NCBI GenBank assembly: GCA_947311845.1
Contig: CAMZMU010000034.1
Coordinates: 85,666,325-85,730,324 of the forward strand
DNA length: 64,000 bases
Source of the DNA: Poa pratensis
Lineage: Eukaryota; Streptophyta; Magnoliopsida; Poales; Poaceae
Direction of reading: 5' to 3'
A program made the position numbers and the translations under genes. Positions within the stretch are counted from its first letter, which is position 1. Each line of letters starts with the position of its first letter. This document shows positions 1 to 11,866 of the stretch, piece by piece. Below the pieces are notes generated by a model. It made no database searches and was not told where the DNA came from. It saw only the letters and a program-made list of their open reading frames with translations.

Positions 1-374
1 CAATAATGTTGGACACTTCATATTTATCTTGAAGCTTGGTCCAAAGCTCATGAGCGTTCCAAAAAGGCATGATTGATGCAAGAACTACATCGCTCAAAAC
101 AAATGAGACCATTAGATACTTGAGTATCGAGATGAGAGTTTTTCTCATCCTCTAAAGATAATTCTTGGGAATCCTTTGGAGGAGAAAAACCCACATCTAC
201 AATGCTCTCAATATAATTTGGACCCATGGCCCTAAAAAGATTAAGCATGCGAATTTTCCAAACATCATAATTTGTGCCATCGAATATAAAAGTGGGATCG
301 TGCACTAATTCTCTAAACGACATCTTTACTCTCAGCGGTAAAGCCCAAAAGAGAGAACCTGGCTCTGATACCAA
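1..374 (-). pseudogene. Copia gag N-terminal fragment (UBN2/DUF4219-like)
   Basis: The minus-strand frame encodes the start of a Copia capsid-type polyprotein: a short leader, then FDGTNYDVWKIRM, the usual beginning of the UBN2 gag family, which packages the element RNA. It starts just inside a primer-binding site and LTR, as expected for gag. The frame breaks near 98-103; after a one-base shift the protein continues with the family-typical FWNAHELWTKLQDKYEV up to the window edge. The rest of gag and all of pol lie outside the window. Family call is from recognised motifs; the frameshift is seen directly. Confidence 0.75.
361..374 (-). promoter_or_regulatory. Copia primer-binding site (initiator Met tRNA)
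   Basis: Read on the minus strand this is TTGGTATCAGAGCC, the classical plant Copia PBS complementary to the 3' end of initiator tRNA-Met. It lies between the LTR edge (376) and the gag start, which fixes the element orientation as minus. Confidence 0.9.
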
Positions 375-499
375 TTGAAAGGACGGATGTCGCCTAGAGG
401 GGGGGTGAATAGGCGATTTAAAACTTTTCCGGTTTAGGCTTGATAATTGCGGAATAAACTGGTGTTTAAATTAACAAGCCAACAAGCTAAATATACTAG

Positions 500-1445
500 T
501 GTCGCAGCAGTGGAACATGGGGTTCCCCTGATGCTACCAAAGTGGGTCCACCACCGGGCCCACCAAGAAGATGGACAAGGCAAGGAGTCAAGGTCGGCAG
601 ATGAGTCTACTCATCTGCCCCAAGGAGACCCGACAAGTTCGACCACAATGCGCTGCAGCTAAGGAACAGGCGACCTTCCGGGGTCACCTGGTACCCGGAG
701 AGGAAGGCGAAGTATCCACGGGTCCATGCGCCCGGCAGGCGGCCAGGTGCACCCCCGGTTCCTCCGTCCGTATCGCTGAAGGGATAAGACCGCCAGCTCG
801 TCGGAAGCTGGTAGAAGACTTGCGCGCCAAGATGAAGGCCGGCCCTGATGACGTTGCCACGAGCGAAGTTGGTGGGGCGGGCAGGCTTTGTCCGTCTCAC
901 CTTTTGCAAAGGCGGACGACCGCGCCACCCTCCGGAGAATGCTTGGAGGAGAAGGTGCCACGTCTCCTCCAAAGACCACCGAGGGGTTTTCCCGCCGAAA
1001 ACCCCTCACGCCCCTCGCGTGCCCATGTCGGATCCCCTTAGCCTATAAAAGGAGGACCATGGCACCGAAGAAGAACAAGTTGAAGCAGAGCTCAAGCAAG
1101 ACTAGGCTACGGTTCGGAGGGTAGAGAGAGAGGTGATCTCCCCAGGGCAGGATCTGCTCTTCGTCTACCTCTGGCTAGAATCCTGCCGGGTTCATCCCAG
1201 AACACCCTTGTACACCACTCCATGATGAACACTTCAATCCAGACATGCAGGAGTAGGGCTTTTAGCCTCCGGCGGCCTGAACCTGGGTAACTCCGTGTGT
1301 CTCTCTGCGTTGTTACCCGCGTGCCTTGACGAAGAACTTGACGGTTTTGCTCCCGGGTAAGGCGTCTTCCAGCCTCCTTCGCGCTCCGTGCCGAACCTAA
1401 AAAGGGGGTATCTCTTACCCGGTGTCCGTGATCCGAGACACGACA
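500..1445 (+). mobile_element. Solo LTR (Gypsy-like) with 5-bp TSD
   Basis: A 946-bp unit starts TGTCGCAG and ends CACGACA, and is bordered on both sides by ACTAG (495-499 and 1446-1450), a perfect 5-bp target duplication. There is no internal domain, so the full element was lost by LTR-LTR recombination. A TATA box (TATAAAA, 1044-1050) with a C/T-rich leader downstream suggests transcription on the plus strand. GC-rich composition differs from the surrounding LTR. Superfamily is inferred from size and ends only. Confidence 0.85.
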
Positions 1446-2329
1446 ACTAGGTTCACCTAAGTGCACCAACAACTTATGCTAAGCAAGACAAGCAACAAGT
1501 GATAGCAATATATAATACTTCAAGCACGAAGGCTATCACAACGTAAAGTGCATAAGTAAAGTGAAGTAAAGTGCTCGGGTATAGAAATAACCGAGGCACC
1601 CGGAGACGACGATGTATTCCCGAGTTCCTCATTTTTAGGGGAGTACGTCTCGTTGGAGGGGTGTGAGTTTCAAACTCAAGACGCCACAAATTGCCTCACC
1701 CTATTCTCCGATGAACCTTGCCCAAAAGCTCGGTTCACCTTCCACTATTGATTTCCTTTTGGGCGAAAATCGAGTCCCTTACAACAATCTTGAGGCACAA
1801 CCCACAAAAGGATTGGGAGCTCCCAAGTGGCCACAAAAGGACTCAACCGCCACAAAAGGCGTCTAGGGTCCAACGACCCAAGAGTAACAAGCTCACGAAC
1901 TTTCACTTCCACGAGTCCTCGTGGAGACCACAAACCGATGCACAAAAGCAATGGCACGAACACAAGAAGTGCTCAAGTCCTTCACTCTCAAATCCCACCA
2001 AAAGCAACTAATGCTTATGGGGGGAGAAGAGAGGAAGAACAAAGAAGAGAACCACACAAGAACTCCAAGATCTAGATCCACTAGGTTCCCCTCAATTAGA
2101 GGAGAGATGGATTGGTGGAAATATAGATCTAGATCTCCTCTCTCAAATCCCTCAAAGATATGCAAGAATCATGGGAGGAATTGGGAGAGGGGCAAGCTTT
2201 TCAAGGTCAACAATGGAGGTGAGAAGGGGAAAAATGTGCTTGGAAGAGCTAACCCTTTGGGGAAGAAGGGGGGCCTTTTTATAGGTCCCCAGAAAAAGAG
2301 CCGTTGCAGGAAAACTTAGTCCGGAGTTT

Positions 2330-2545
2330 CCGGTCCAGGAGGGCCGGAGACTCCGGCCTGGGCGGAAACTCTGGACCCCTGAGGGCGGAAACTCTGGCCC
2401 TGATCCGGAAACTCCGGGGAAACTCCGGACCTACTCCGGCCTCAATGCAGCGACTGCCGCCGGGTGGAGCTCTTTGCTCCAAAACTCGATGGGACGGAAA
2501 CTCCGGCCCCTGAGCACCCTCAGGCCGGAGACTCCGGCCTAGCTA
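2330..2545. repeat. GC-rich CGGAAACTCCGG repeat cluster in Copia LTR
   Basis: Short diverged repeats of the type CGGAAACTCCGGCC / GGAGACTCCGGCC occur about ten times in both orientations within the Copia LTR. They could form local hairpins. Such clusters are part of this LTR family rather than a separate insertion. Confidence 0.6.
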
Positions 2546-3619
2546 GACAGAAAACCTGAAATGCAATGACTTTCGCGTTCGAACTCCAAATCAGGTGAAA
2601 CCAATTTTGTTGGAAAGGTAACGACAAGAGCTTTCCTACAAAAAGAGTTAAGTTACCACACATGGGAAGGTGTGGAACTTTCCTCACGGATAAACCGATA
2701 ATATTTCCAACACGAAAACACAACAAGTTTTCCATCCGGACTCCGATTTCGATGATCTTGGGTTTGTTGGATTCGCAACGAAGAGCTCTACAAGATCATG
2801 CATAGAAACATCATAGTCCATCATGTGAGGAGGAAACCATAAGGAGAGAGTTTGACCTCTATTAGAAAAGACGCACCGGTAAAATCTCCAACATCAAAAA
2901 CGCAACAAGATATTCATGACATCCGGTTTTGATGAACTAGAGCTTGGTATATAGAGATGAACACAAGCTCTAAATCCTCACATGGATAAAAGCCAAATAA
3001 GAACCAAGAAAGATGATATGCCAAGTATGCAAAGGTTTGAGCTCTCCACAAAGATGCGATCAAGTTACTCACTTGAGAGCCCCTCTTGATAGTACGCCGT
3101 CTATCCTACAACCCGGTCTTCCACTAACACCATGAGACCGGTAAAATAGAAACCCTATCAAGATCATACCTTTGCCTTGCGCATTCCACTTGAGCTAGAT
3201 GATGACGATCTAGATCTCTTCAAGTGGACCACCTTTCTTGATTGCGCTTTGCTAGCACATGCTTGATGAAGACTTCTCCAAATGCTCCCTCATACACCAT
3301 TATGGGAGATCTCGCTTAGCTCCGTCTTTTGTATCCACTTGCACTTCATCTTTTCTCTTGATATAGATGATGGCTTGGAGATAAACATGAATGTTCACTC
3401 AATCTTCTTTTCCAAGCCATGCTTGTAATAAGCTCAACTCTACACATGACCATTCTTCATATAAACCCTTGAATAGAGCATTGATCATCATGTAATCTTC
3501 TAGAGTCGAACACATGAACTCCAATCTTTTCCTATGGACAAGATCTACAAGAATATCTCAATGCAAACATTAGTCCAGAAGGATTGTCATTAATTACCAA
3601 AACCACACATAGGGCAACA

Positions 3620-4316
3620 CATGCACTTTCATTACTTGTGTGAAAATGGAGTCTAACTGCTAGAGTGGTCGAGTAATGAATTCCACGCAGCGAGAGCTGA
3701 ACCAAAGCCGGCCGTTTCGAGACCGGGAGCTTTAACAGTTTCCTCCAAGAGGGCTTTCAAAGCCCTAAGTATTGGAAGGTTGTTAATTGACACTTCCATA
3801 TATTGAGGTGGCGGCAATTTAATGTAATAATTTGAGATTGTGTTGCCGCTCCAACTGAGTTTAGAAACACTAATGTTGGACTTGTTCCAATACTTTGCTT
3901 TTTTGTTTTTGTTTTAAGTTTGTTTTTGTTTTACATTTTAGTTTTTACTGCCTTGTTTTGTCAATGATTTTCTACTCTTTATATTCAAATCTTTAAAACA
4001 CATTTTTTTTCCTTTCTAGTCCACATATTAGTTTTGTGTTAAGTCAAAATTTTAATGTTTGACCAAGTTTATAGGAAAAAATACCAACATACTCTCAGAC
4101 GACCTAGAGTCAAAAGGTACAGTCTGTTTTACATGGTTGAGATGTGGCGAGTCAGACGTAGAGAATGTGCAGAAACTAGAGTGAGATTGGCTTCCTGCAT
4201 TCTCCTTTGTTCCTTTGTACTGTGTGGTGGTGCGATTCTAATAACATCCGTGACAAAACTTCATGCATGCACTGCAACAACCACGGTATCGAGTGGCAGT
4301 GGCGCATATATGCTAG
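3620..4316. other. Intergenic, no gene recognised
   Basis: AT-rich sequence with one short open frame at 4055-4342 that has no recognisable motif. I see no repeat termini apart from the MITE that follows. Confidence 0.5.
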
Positions 4317-4318
4317 TA

Positions 4319-4419
4319 CTCCCTCTGTTCCATATTACTTAACAATAAAATGGATATATTTAGACATATTTTAGCGCTATACATCCATTTTAGAGTCGAG
4401 TAATATGGTACGGAGGGAG
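4319..4419. mobile_element. Stowaway-like MITE with TA duplication
   Basis: A 101-bp unit has inverted ends CTCCCTCTGTTCC and, on the other side, GGTACGGAGGGAG, and is flanked by TA at 4317-4318 and 4420-4421. The whole unit is an imperfect palindrome. CTCCCTCCGT termini plus a TA target are the signature of Stowaway (Tc1/mariner-derived) MITEs, which are mobilised in trans. Confidence 0.9.
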
Positions 4420-4649
4420 TACATGGTAAAACTGACAACAGCGGAGATTTCACACCTAGTTGGATCTCCAAGACTTATCCATACCATTCATCTTGCTTGG
4501 GATTCGAGCCGGCCATCGTACACATGTAACCAACATAATTCCTTTGACTTTTCTAGCAGAGCCTAACCAACCATCCCCGCCCTTACCCAACTTGCGTATA
4601 GACCCAAAGGGCCCCTTGGTACTTTCCATAGCTTTTGTATCAATGCATT

Positions 4650-5130
4650 AACAAGAAATTCATGCATTAACAAGAGAAACGATTCCATGTTTTTTTACAT
4701 AATCACTCTTTCATCAATAAGCACACTTTTTTTTACCATGGATCAAGATTATGCATTCACAATTTTATTCATATCAGAAAGTTATCATGCATTAACAATA
4801 AATTCTAATCAATGGATTAAGAATCCTTATCAGAAAACATACATGTAAAACATGCATTTTTACCATGGATCATGCATGTGCATTAAAAATCATATCAGAA
4901 AATTATCACGCATTAACAAGAAATCCGAATCTATGGGTTAAGAATCCATATCAGAAAAAATACATGTAGAATCATGTATTATTTACCATGGGTCATGCAT
5001 ATGGATTAACAAAGTTTATCAGAAAATTATGATGCATTAGCAAGAAATTCGAATAAATGGATGAAGAATCCATACCAGAAAAATAGTGTAGAAGCATGCA
5101 TTTTTTACCAAGGATAATGCAGATGCATAA
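4650..5130. repeat. Four-copy ~124-bp AT-rich tandem repeat
   Basis: The landmark TACCATGGATCATGCAT-like segment recurs at about 4734, 4861, 4984 and 5106 (spacings about 127, 123 and 122 bp), each followed by ATCAGAAAATTATNATGCATTA and a GAAGAATCC-like block. Copies are diverged by substitutions, so the array is not recent. No coding potential is visible. Confidence 0.8.
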
Positions 5131-5830
5131 ATTATGTTTGTTTCATTCAAAAAATCGAGATATATGTGTTAAGCATTTTCTTGGAAATATGAATTAAAAA
5201 ACAAAGTATCTTGATGCATCAAAATCTTGCAAGCACTTTTCATCCATATACTTAAGAAGGAACTCTGGATTATGCATAAAAATTATCTTGATGGTACAAG
5301 CATCCTACAAGCACCTTGCATCAATATGCACTAAAATCCTACAAACAATTTGCATCTACGTTTATGAATCCAAGAACAAAGAAAGTAAATTTTTGGATTA
5401 CACCAAACATCAACAAAAGGGATTTTGCTGCCAATATAGCGATATAGGAATTAGATGGGCTTCTTCAGCAAATTCCAATGGGATGGGGCGCCCCCTGACT
5501 TGCACGTAGCTCCGCCCGTACTCGATCTCCATGTGCAAGTCACCGACGCGCCCTCCCTCACCGCGAGCAAGTCACCGAACGCACCCTCCCGCCCAGCGCG
5601 TGCAGCTCGCTGTACGTGGCATGGCGTGGAGGTGGAGGTCAAGTGGGGAATCGGTGTGGAGGTGGCAGGCGAGTGGGGAATCGGGGTGGAGGTGTGAGAC
5701 GAGTAAGGAATCGGGGTGGGACTTGGGAGGATATATACGTGTGTAATACCCACATGCGCGGACTAGTTTGGTGAGGTTTAGGTAGTCAGTTTCTTTACTC
5801 TGCATTTCGCTTTTCATGTTTTCTCCAGTT
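5131..5830. other. Intergenic; GC-rich patch with short repeats
   Basis: After an AT-rich part, 5475-5720 is GC-rich. Within it a ~30-bp unit built on GTGGAGGT..GAGTGGGGAATCGG is repeated three times at 5629-5720. Open frames on both strands are a by-product of composition; no gene is recognised. Confidence 0.5.
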
Positions 5831-5856
5831 GGGGGGGGGGGGGGGGGGGGGGGGGG
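5831..5856. repeat. Poly-G run (26 G)
   Basis: An uninterrupted run of 26 G on the plus strand follows CCAGTT. It is a potential G-quadruplex, and its exact length is unreliable in any sequencing method. Confidence 0.9.
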
Positions 5857-5942
5857 AGAAAGAAAAGACTGGTGACTGTAAGATTTAGTTTCATTGAAAT
5901 GGAACCGGTGGTCTCACCCCTGTGAATCTAAAAAATGTGCGG

Positions 5943-6101
5943 TATCAAACTAGGCGGAAAATGATAGCCCACTAGGGCTTCGGGTACGTGTTTATATAGG
6001 ATGGAAAAAGCCTCCATCGTAGCGATACAAGAGGGTATACGGTAAAGGATGGTGTACTATGCCATACCTATACCATATGAGTACATGCATGTAGTTTAAC
6101 A
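5943..6101 (-). repeat. Copia 3' LTR (159 bp)
   Basis: It shares TATCAAACTAGGCGGAAAA, GTGTTTATATAGGATGG and ATGTAGTTTAACA with the other LTR. It differs from that copy by substitutions and small gaps, which fits an old insertion. Confidence 0.9.
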
Positions 6102-6113
6102 GCCCCCCCTTAA
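6102..6113 (-). promoter_or_regulatory. Copia polypurine tract
   Basis: On the minus strand TTAAGGGGGGGC immediately precedes the LTR start TGTTAAAC. This is the plus-strand primer used in reverse transcription. Confidence 0.85.
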
Positions 6114-6119
6114 TATGAA

Positions 6120-7560
6120 CTCCTACAAAGATTTAGATTACGCTTAAAGTCATCTAGCTCTCTAACAGGAAGTTCTTTGATGAAACCATCTGCAATCTGA
6201 TCTTTTCTGGAAATGAACTTGATCTCTAAATTTTTGCTTGCTACTCTTTCTCTCACAAAGTGATAATCAATCTATATATGTTTTGTGTGTGCATGAAAAA
6301 TGAGATTTGCTGACAAATAGGTAGGACCTAAGTTGTCACACCATAAACAGGGCTTGTCTTGGAGTTTAACACCAAGCTCACTCAAAAGAGTTTCGACCCA
6401 TATCAATTCAGTTGTGGCATTGGCCAAGGTCATCAAGGCATCTAGCCCAATCTGTATTTGAAAAGGCACTCACAAGTATAGAAGATGAACGTTGGAATGA
6501 AAGACCAAGTTTTAGTGTATCTTGGACATATCTCAAGATTCTTTTTGCAGCTATCCAATGATTGTAGTTGGTGCATGAAGATACTGACAAACCTTATTAA
6601 CTAAAAAAGACAAGTCTGGTGTGTTAAAATCAAGTATTGGAGAGCACCAACAATGCTTCAGGACCAAGAGGAGCTCGAAGAGATGATTTTTCGGTAGAGG
6701 ACAAGGGAGTAGGAGCCAACTTGCAATGTCATCCCAACTCTGGCTAACAAATCCGTAGCATATTTCTCTTGTGTTAAAACCAAACAATCCTTATTTTTCT
6801 TAACTTCGATACCCAAGAAGAAATGTAAATCACTAAGATCTTTGGTAGATGTTTATTAAGATCTCGAGCAAGACAGAAATGTCCTCAATTGAAGAACTCG
6901 TCACAATAATGGCATCAACATAAATCAAGACTAATATTGTGATACCTGATATTTGATAAAGGAACAAAGAGGTGTCGGCCTTGGATGATATAATCCGAGA
7001 TCATGCAACTTGGAACTGAGCCGAGAAAACCATGTCGTGGGAGCTTGTTTTAATCCATAGAGAGCCTTATCAGGCCTACAAATGTTATGTGGAGCATTAG
7101 GAATTTCAAAACCTGGGGGTTGTTTCATGTAAACCTTCTATTCTAGAACACCATGTACAAACGCGTTCTTGACATCTAGCTGACGTAAAATCCATCCTCG
7201 AGAGACTGAAATAGCTAGAACTATTCGAATGGTTGCAGCTTTAACAACAGGACTGAAAGTATCTTCATAATCTATGCCATACCTTTGTTTCAAACCTTTT
7301 GCAACTAAGTGTGCCTTATAGTGTCAATTGTACCATCTTCATTTTCTTGATGTGATAGACCCATTTGTAATCAATCAGATTTTTATTTGTGCTGGATGGA
7401 ACAAGATGTCATGTTTTGTTTTGAAGCAAAGCATCATACTCTTCCTCTATTGCTTTGCGCCATTTTGGATGATCAAGTGCCTCGGTAAGGGAACAAGGTT
7501 CTCCTGTAGACTTAAGCATAATATACCGAACATTTCCATCTTTATAATTTTTTGTTGCCG
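6120..7560 (-). pseudogene. Copia reverse transcriptase / RNase H remnants
   Basis: Minus-strand frames carry recognisable pieces: MKQPPGFEIPN and CRPDKALYGLKQAPTTWF of Copia RT at 6980-7128, [16 protein letters not shown] (6490-6560) and the RNase H pieces [11 protein letters not shown] and [12 protein letters not shown] (6300-6400). They sit in several frames separated by stops, and the RT active-site region is partly lost. No functional enzyme can be made. Confidence 0.85.
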
Positions 7561-8279
7561 AATAACTTTTTGAAGGCGTGTACATGTTGCTGGCACAGGC
7601 GGCACAAGTGGAGGAGTAGATTCAGCACTCACAGAAGATCCTGCATGTGTGGCATGGGATCCAGCAGGTGTGGGGGGAGGCAGAGGAGACAGCAGGTGAC
7701 ATGGCGCGTGCTGACGGGCTGCCCTCACTGTCATCTACCGAGTTGTCGCTCGGATTGGCGTGTGGTGGCGAGGGACAGGGGGACCGCTCGGGGGGTCCCG
7801 CCACGCTGTGGCGAATGGCGGGGTGACATCTCGGGTGCCCCGCCTGAAGATTCTTTGACGACGCAGGCGCATCTGTGCTGTAGTCCGCGCCGACAGAAAG
7901 TGCAGGCGAATCAGGTGCAGGGAAATCCACCTCGGGATCAGCGCCTGCAGCACCTGAATCAGCATCGGAGTCTGCATCTAGTTCGTCTTCTTCTAGAATT
8001 ATTTCAGCTTCATTTTCATCACAGTTTTCACTTTTTTTCATCATGTTGATCAGAATTTTCTTCTGCTTGATCCTAAGCAACCTGACCATGATAGTGACAT
8101 GTATAATAGGCAAAGGAATATGGTCATCAACATGTGCATCTCCAAAAGTACATGATGTGGGAAGGAGAAGAATGTCATTCCGAAGACGGGAACCGTCATT
8201 TGGATGCAAAGATGCAAAGGGAAAGACATTTCATAACACAACATCTCTAGATATGTAGACACGACCGGTAGATACATCA

Positions 8280-9230
8280 ATGTACTTTACTCCTTTGTGA
8301 CAAGGGCTATAACCCAAGAAAAACACCATGTAGATCGAAAAGCTAATTTTCGCTTATTGTAGGGACGAAGATTGGGCCAACATGCACAACCAAAAACTTG
8401 AAGGGAATCATAGTTGGGCTTTGTGCTTAGGAGGCATTCAACAGGAGTATCAAGATTTATCACTTTACTAGGAAGCAAGTTTATGAGGAATGTGGCGGTA
8501 AGAAAAGCTTCATCCCAAAAAATGAGGCATAGAGGCATTGGCAAGCAAAGCAAGACCAAATCCAACAATGTGACAATGTTTACGCTCAGCAGAACAATTT
8601 TGTTGGTGAGCATGACATGAGACATGAGGTAATACCCACTTTTTGAAAGAAACTATTGAGTTTTTCATATTCACCACCCCAATCGGTTTGCATGGTTATA
8701 ATTTTTTCCTATCAAACTTGCGCTCCACAAGTGGTTGAAAATTGAGAAAAACTTGATAAACATCAGAACGTTTCTTGAGCAAATAAATCCAAGTGATTTA
8801 CCGAAATCATCGATAAAGCTTACATACTAAGTGTGCTTGCCAACAGAGGCAGAGGCATGACCCCATACATCAGAAAACACTTGTTCCAAAGGAACAGTGG
8901 AAACACTGGTGGAGACAGGATTTGATAATTGATGGCTTTTTGCTAGTTGATAAGAATCACAAATGTAAGGATTTACTTCAGGAGTGTAAGATAATTTAGG
9001 CTTCCTAAGAACTTGTTGCATCACAAAGGAGGAGGGATGCCTAAACGACGATGCCATGTAGATGGTGAAGTCTTTATTCTGATAAAAGCATGCTTGGACG
9101 ACCCCGTAAAGATAGGCACTAAAGGGTATAGACCACCATGACAGGTACCCTTAAACAGAACTCTCCTTGTGGCCTGGTCCTTGATCAAAAATAAGAATGG
9201 GTGAAACTCAAGAAACACATAAATATCAAG
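8280..9230 (-). pseudogene. Copia protease-integrase region remnants
   Basis: Fragments in different minus-strand frames match the integrase region: SPSTWHRRLGIPP (GAG-pre-integrase, ~9030-9060), VPLEQVFSDVWG (start of the core, ~8850-8895), AFLTATFLINLLPSKV and FGCACWPNLRPYNKRKL (~8330-8510, C-terminal part). Order and spacing fit Copia pol, with gag upstream and RT downstream. Stops and shifts separate the pieces. Confidence 0.8.
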
Positions 9231-9519
9231 TGTAAGTTTATGAATAGAAAAGAGTTTTTGGAAGCACTAGAAACATGAAGAATATTGTTGAGATGTAAAG
9301 ATGCATATGGGGTGCACAATGTTGAATAACCAATATGACTGATTTGCATACCATTTCCATTGGCCCTGTGGACACGTTCTCGCCCGTCGTACTTCTCTCG
9401 AGTAGAGAGCTTGCTCAGCTCGCCGATGATGTGTGGTCGGTGGCTGTGTCAGAACCAGGTTGTATCCACACCATATGATGCCGTATGCGCGGCCTTGTCG
9501 TTCTGATCACCATCACTAT

Positions 9520-10330
9520 CAGAACCATCGCTCTGATAGCGCCACCAGCAATCAGCTGCAGGGTGGCCATGAATCTTGCATATTTGACAGGTCACATCAA
9601 CAAAGGGGGTGTGCACGGCCATGGTGACGACGGCCCCGTCCCCATTGTCTTGGTGTCCTCCATCATCACGGTGCGATCACCGTCATCGCGGCGTCGACCA
9701 CCATCGCGGCGACCTTGATCATCACGGCGTCGTTCCATCATAAGGACGTTTACCACCATTGCGGCTGCCTTGATCATCACGGCGGTCAACTCGGTGATCC
9801 CGCCACCGGTGTCACCACGATCACCACGGTAGTCACCGCGGACGCCGCCACGGTCATCAGATCTGCCCCTGTCTCCACGGGAGCGGTTGTCGCGGCCTTC
9901 ATCGCCACAACGAGAAGCAGCATTGGCAGATGAGACAAAAGGAGTGTCATGTCGGTCGGCAAGCATATCTCGACGTAGATCATGAGCACAAATTTGACTG
10001 AAAAGATCAACAAGGGTAGTACCAGGATTGCAATTAACCGAAGACACGAGGTTGTTGTAGGAGGCGTCGAGGCCGTTGAGGATGTAGCCAATCATCTCAT
10101 CGTCTTCAACCGGCTTGCCGGCGGCGGCGAGTTCAGAGGAGAAACCCTTGAGCTTGGCGAAGAACTGCGCAGCTGTGAGGTCATTTTTCTTGGTGTTGTT
10201 GAGGGATCCTCGCAGGTGATTGATCCTCTTCCACACTTCGGCAACGGTCTGCAACCCCAGGACGTGGGCGACGATTTCTGACAACAGCGAGTTGTTGATG
10301 AACCCGAGCACCGTTTGATCCCTCGAATTC
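9520..10330 (-). pseudogene. Copia gag with CCHC zinc knuckle
   Basis: The longest frame (9592-10311) is a UBN2-type gag: AEVWKRINHL, AAQFFAKLKGFSSEL, DDEMIGYILNGLDASYNNL. It is followed by an Arg/Gly/Asp-rich stretch of short repeats. The zinc knuckle lies in another frame at 9548-9589 with C-x2-C-x4-H-x4-C spacing (CQIC...H...C). Gag binds RNA and builds the virus-like particle. The N-terminal methionine region is unclear because the start of the frame is disrupted. The element is degenerate, so this is a relic. Confidence 0.85.
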
Positions 10331-10640
10331 CATGCAGCTTACGCCGGGCTGGGGATTGTGATCTTCTTCTTGTTTTGATCTTCAACCTCCAAGGTTTTCG
10401 TTGGGGCGGGTTCGGTGCCTCGAGCAGGCCGTAGGCATGAGCGCCTCAGATCGGCGGGAGGACTAGGGTAAAAGAAAATCGGACCTAGTCAGCTTGGTGG
10501 AGGGAGGGGATCCGAGTGCGGCAGTCATGGCAACCGAGGATGAGGAGGTCGCCATCGGAGTGCGGCAGGGGATGTGGTCGTAGGTTTTTAGGGTTTTTGG
10601 TTTGTGGATCGGATCTCGGCGGCTGAGGTGGAAGAGGCAA

Positions 10641-10653
10641 AGATCTGATACCA
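10641..10653 (-). promoter_or_regulatory. Copia primer-binding site
   Basis: The minus strand reads TGGTATCAGATC directly next to the 5' LTR end, one base different from the initiator-Met tRNA PBS consensus. Confidence 0.8.
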
Positions 10654-10765
10654 TATCAAACTAGGCGGAAAACGATATCCCGCTAATGCTTCGGTACGTG
10701 TTTATATAGGATGGAAAAAGCCTCATCCATCGTGGCAATCGATACAAGAGGGTATACGGTACAGG

Positions 10766-11866
10766 TCAGGGTGCAAGCGGTACGCACCGCGGGGGCCGCG
10801 CACGCGCGTGTATGTCCGCTATGATTACGTGGTATGCCGCGTATGAGCTGCGTATGAGACGCGTGTTTTCGCGGCGCCGCGCGCGCCGCATACGCGCTCG
10901 CTAGGCTAGCTCGCTAGCGCGCGTGTGCCGCTCGCTAGGCAGCTTGCTAGCGCCGTGTAAGCAGAGCACGTTCACGACACGAGGAGCTGCTAGCGTCGTC
11001 GCCAGCCAAGCTGCTCGAGGCGCACGTCAGCCCGACGGCCCACGTCCTCTTGCCGAGCGCCGCCGCGTACGTGTGCTGACTGGGAGCGCCGCCAGCCAAG
11101 TCACCGGGAGCGCCTCTTGTCAATCTAGGCGACCTCGAATCGAATCGAACCTGGCTAGTGGCTACTCCTCGAATCCAACTTGACTGGGCGTGGAGCTCAT
11201 AGACGCCAGCGAATCGAATCGGCAGATCTTCGAATCGAACCGGCAAATCCTCGAGTCGATCTCGCCGGAGCTCATGGAGATCACGACGGCCTGGCTGGGA
11301 GCGGCCGGGATGACTTACATCTCGCCGGAGGCCATGGCGGCGCTCTGGCGGCGGCGCTCCGGCGGCGACGTCGGCACCTCACCTCGCGCTCCCCTCTGCT
11401 CCGTCCTGTGAGTCTGTGTGCGTATCACCAGCATCTCTCTAGCTTTTCTCCAAGCCGGCACTCTCCTCAGCACTGGCGCCGAAGCTCGAGCGCGAGACCG
11501 GGAGATCGCCGCCGCGGCAAGAACCTCCTCGTCGCCGTCGATTCAGGTACCGATCCGTGGGGCTCGTCCCCGCAGCACCTCCGCCTGCCCTGACAGCGCC
11601 GCCACCGTGCCATTGGTCAGGTCCGCCTCCGTCTCTCCTCCCATGCCGCCGCCGATCTGGAGGATTGTGGAGGTTGATTCAGGAGAGGAAAAGGAGAAGA
11701 ATCGAGACTCTCTTTGGTCGCTGCGATATGCGGCGCGACACGGCAACCGCGGGCCGGCCCGCATACGCCGCTTATTTTTCTTCCATATCCGTGGATGCTC
11801 GCATGTGTAGTTAGGTGGGCCGAAATTTGCGGCGCCGCGGACGGCCCACTCCCGTTTGCACCCTGA
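10766..11866. mobile_element. Non-autonomous hAT-like transposon with 8-bp TSD
   Basis: The element starts TCAGGGTGCAAGCGG and ends with the inverted match to TCAGGGTGCAAACGG (14 of 15 bases). It is bordered by GGTACAGG at 10758-10765 and 11867-11874, a perfect 8-bp duplication. An 8-bp target and C/TAGGG-type ends indicate the hAT superfamily. There is no transposase. Subterminal regions are rich in GCATACGC/CGCGTATG words; the centre (about 11150-11700) is GC-rich with CTCGCCGGAG repeats and may be captured host sequence. Confidence 0.85.
11170..11410 (+). other. Possible captured exon-like segment inside the hAT element
   Basis: A plus-strand frame from the ATG at 11190 (73 codons) contains repeated SNRQI/ESNRQIL-type peptides and a GC-rich end, and a GTGAGT donor-like site follows at 11409. 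I do not recognise a protein family. It may be a captured gene fragment or a chance frame in GC-rich DNA. Confidence 0.25.

Larger units (their letters stand above)
376..3619 (-). mobile_element. Copia 5' LTR, interrupted by a solo LTR
   Basis: The LTR begins with TG at 376 beside the PBS and ends with CA near 3619, where the minus strand reads TGTTGCCCTATGTGTGG, a common Triticeae LTR start. Without the 951-bp insertion at 500-1450 it is about 2.3 kb. No long coding frame is present apart from short spurious ones. The internal body of the element lies left of the window, so the target duplication cannot be checked. The 3619 boundary is inferred from the CA terminus and is the less certain edge. 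Confidence 0.7.

Noticed and set aside
360..375. tRNA gene
   Set aside because: The tRNA-complementary words here and at 10641, 35584 and 56804 are retrotransposon primer-binding sites; no cloverleaf is present.
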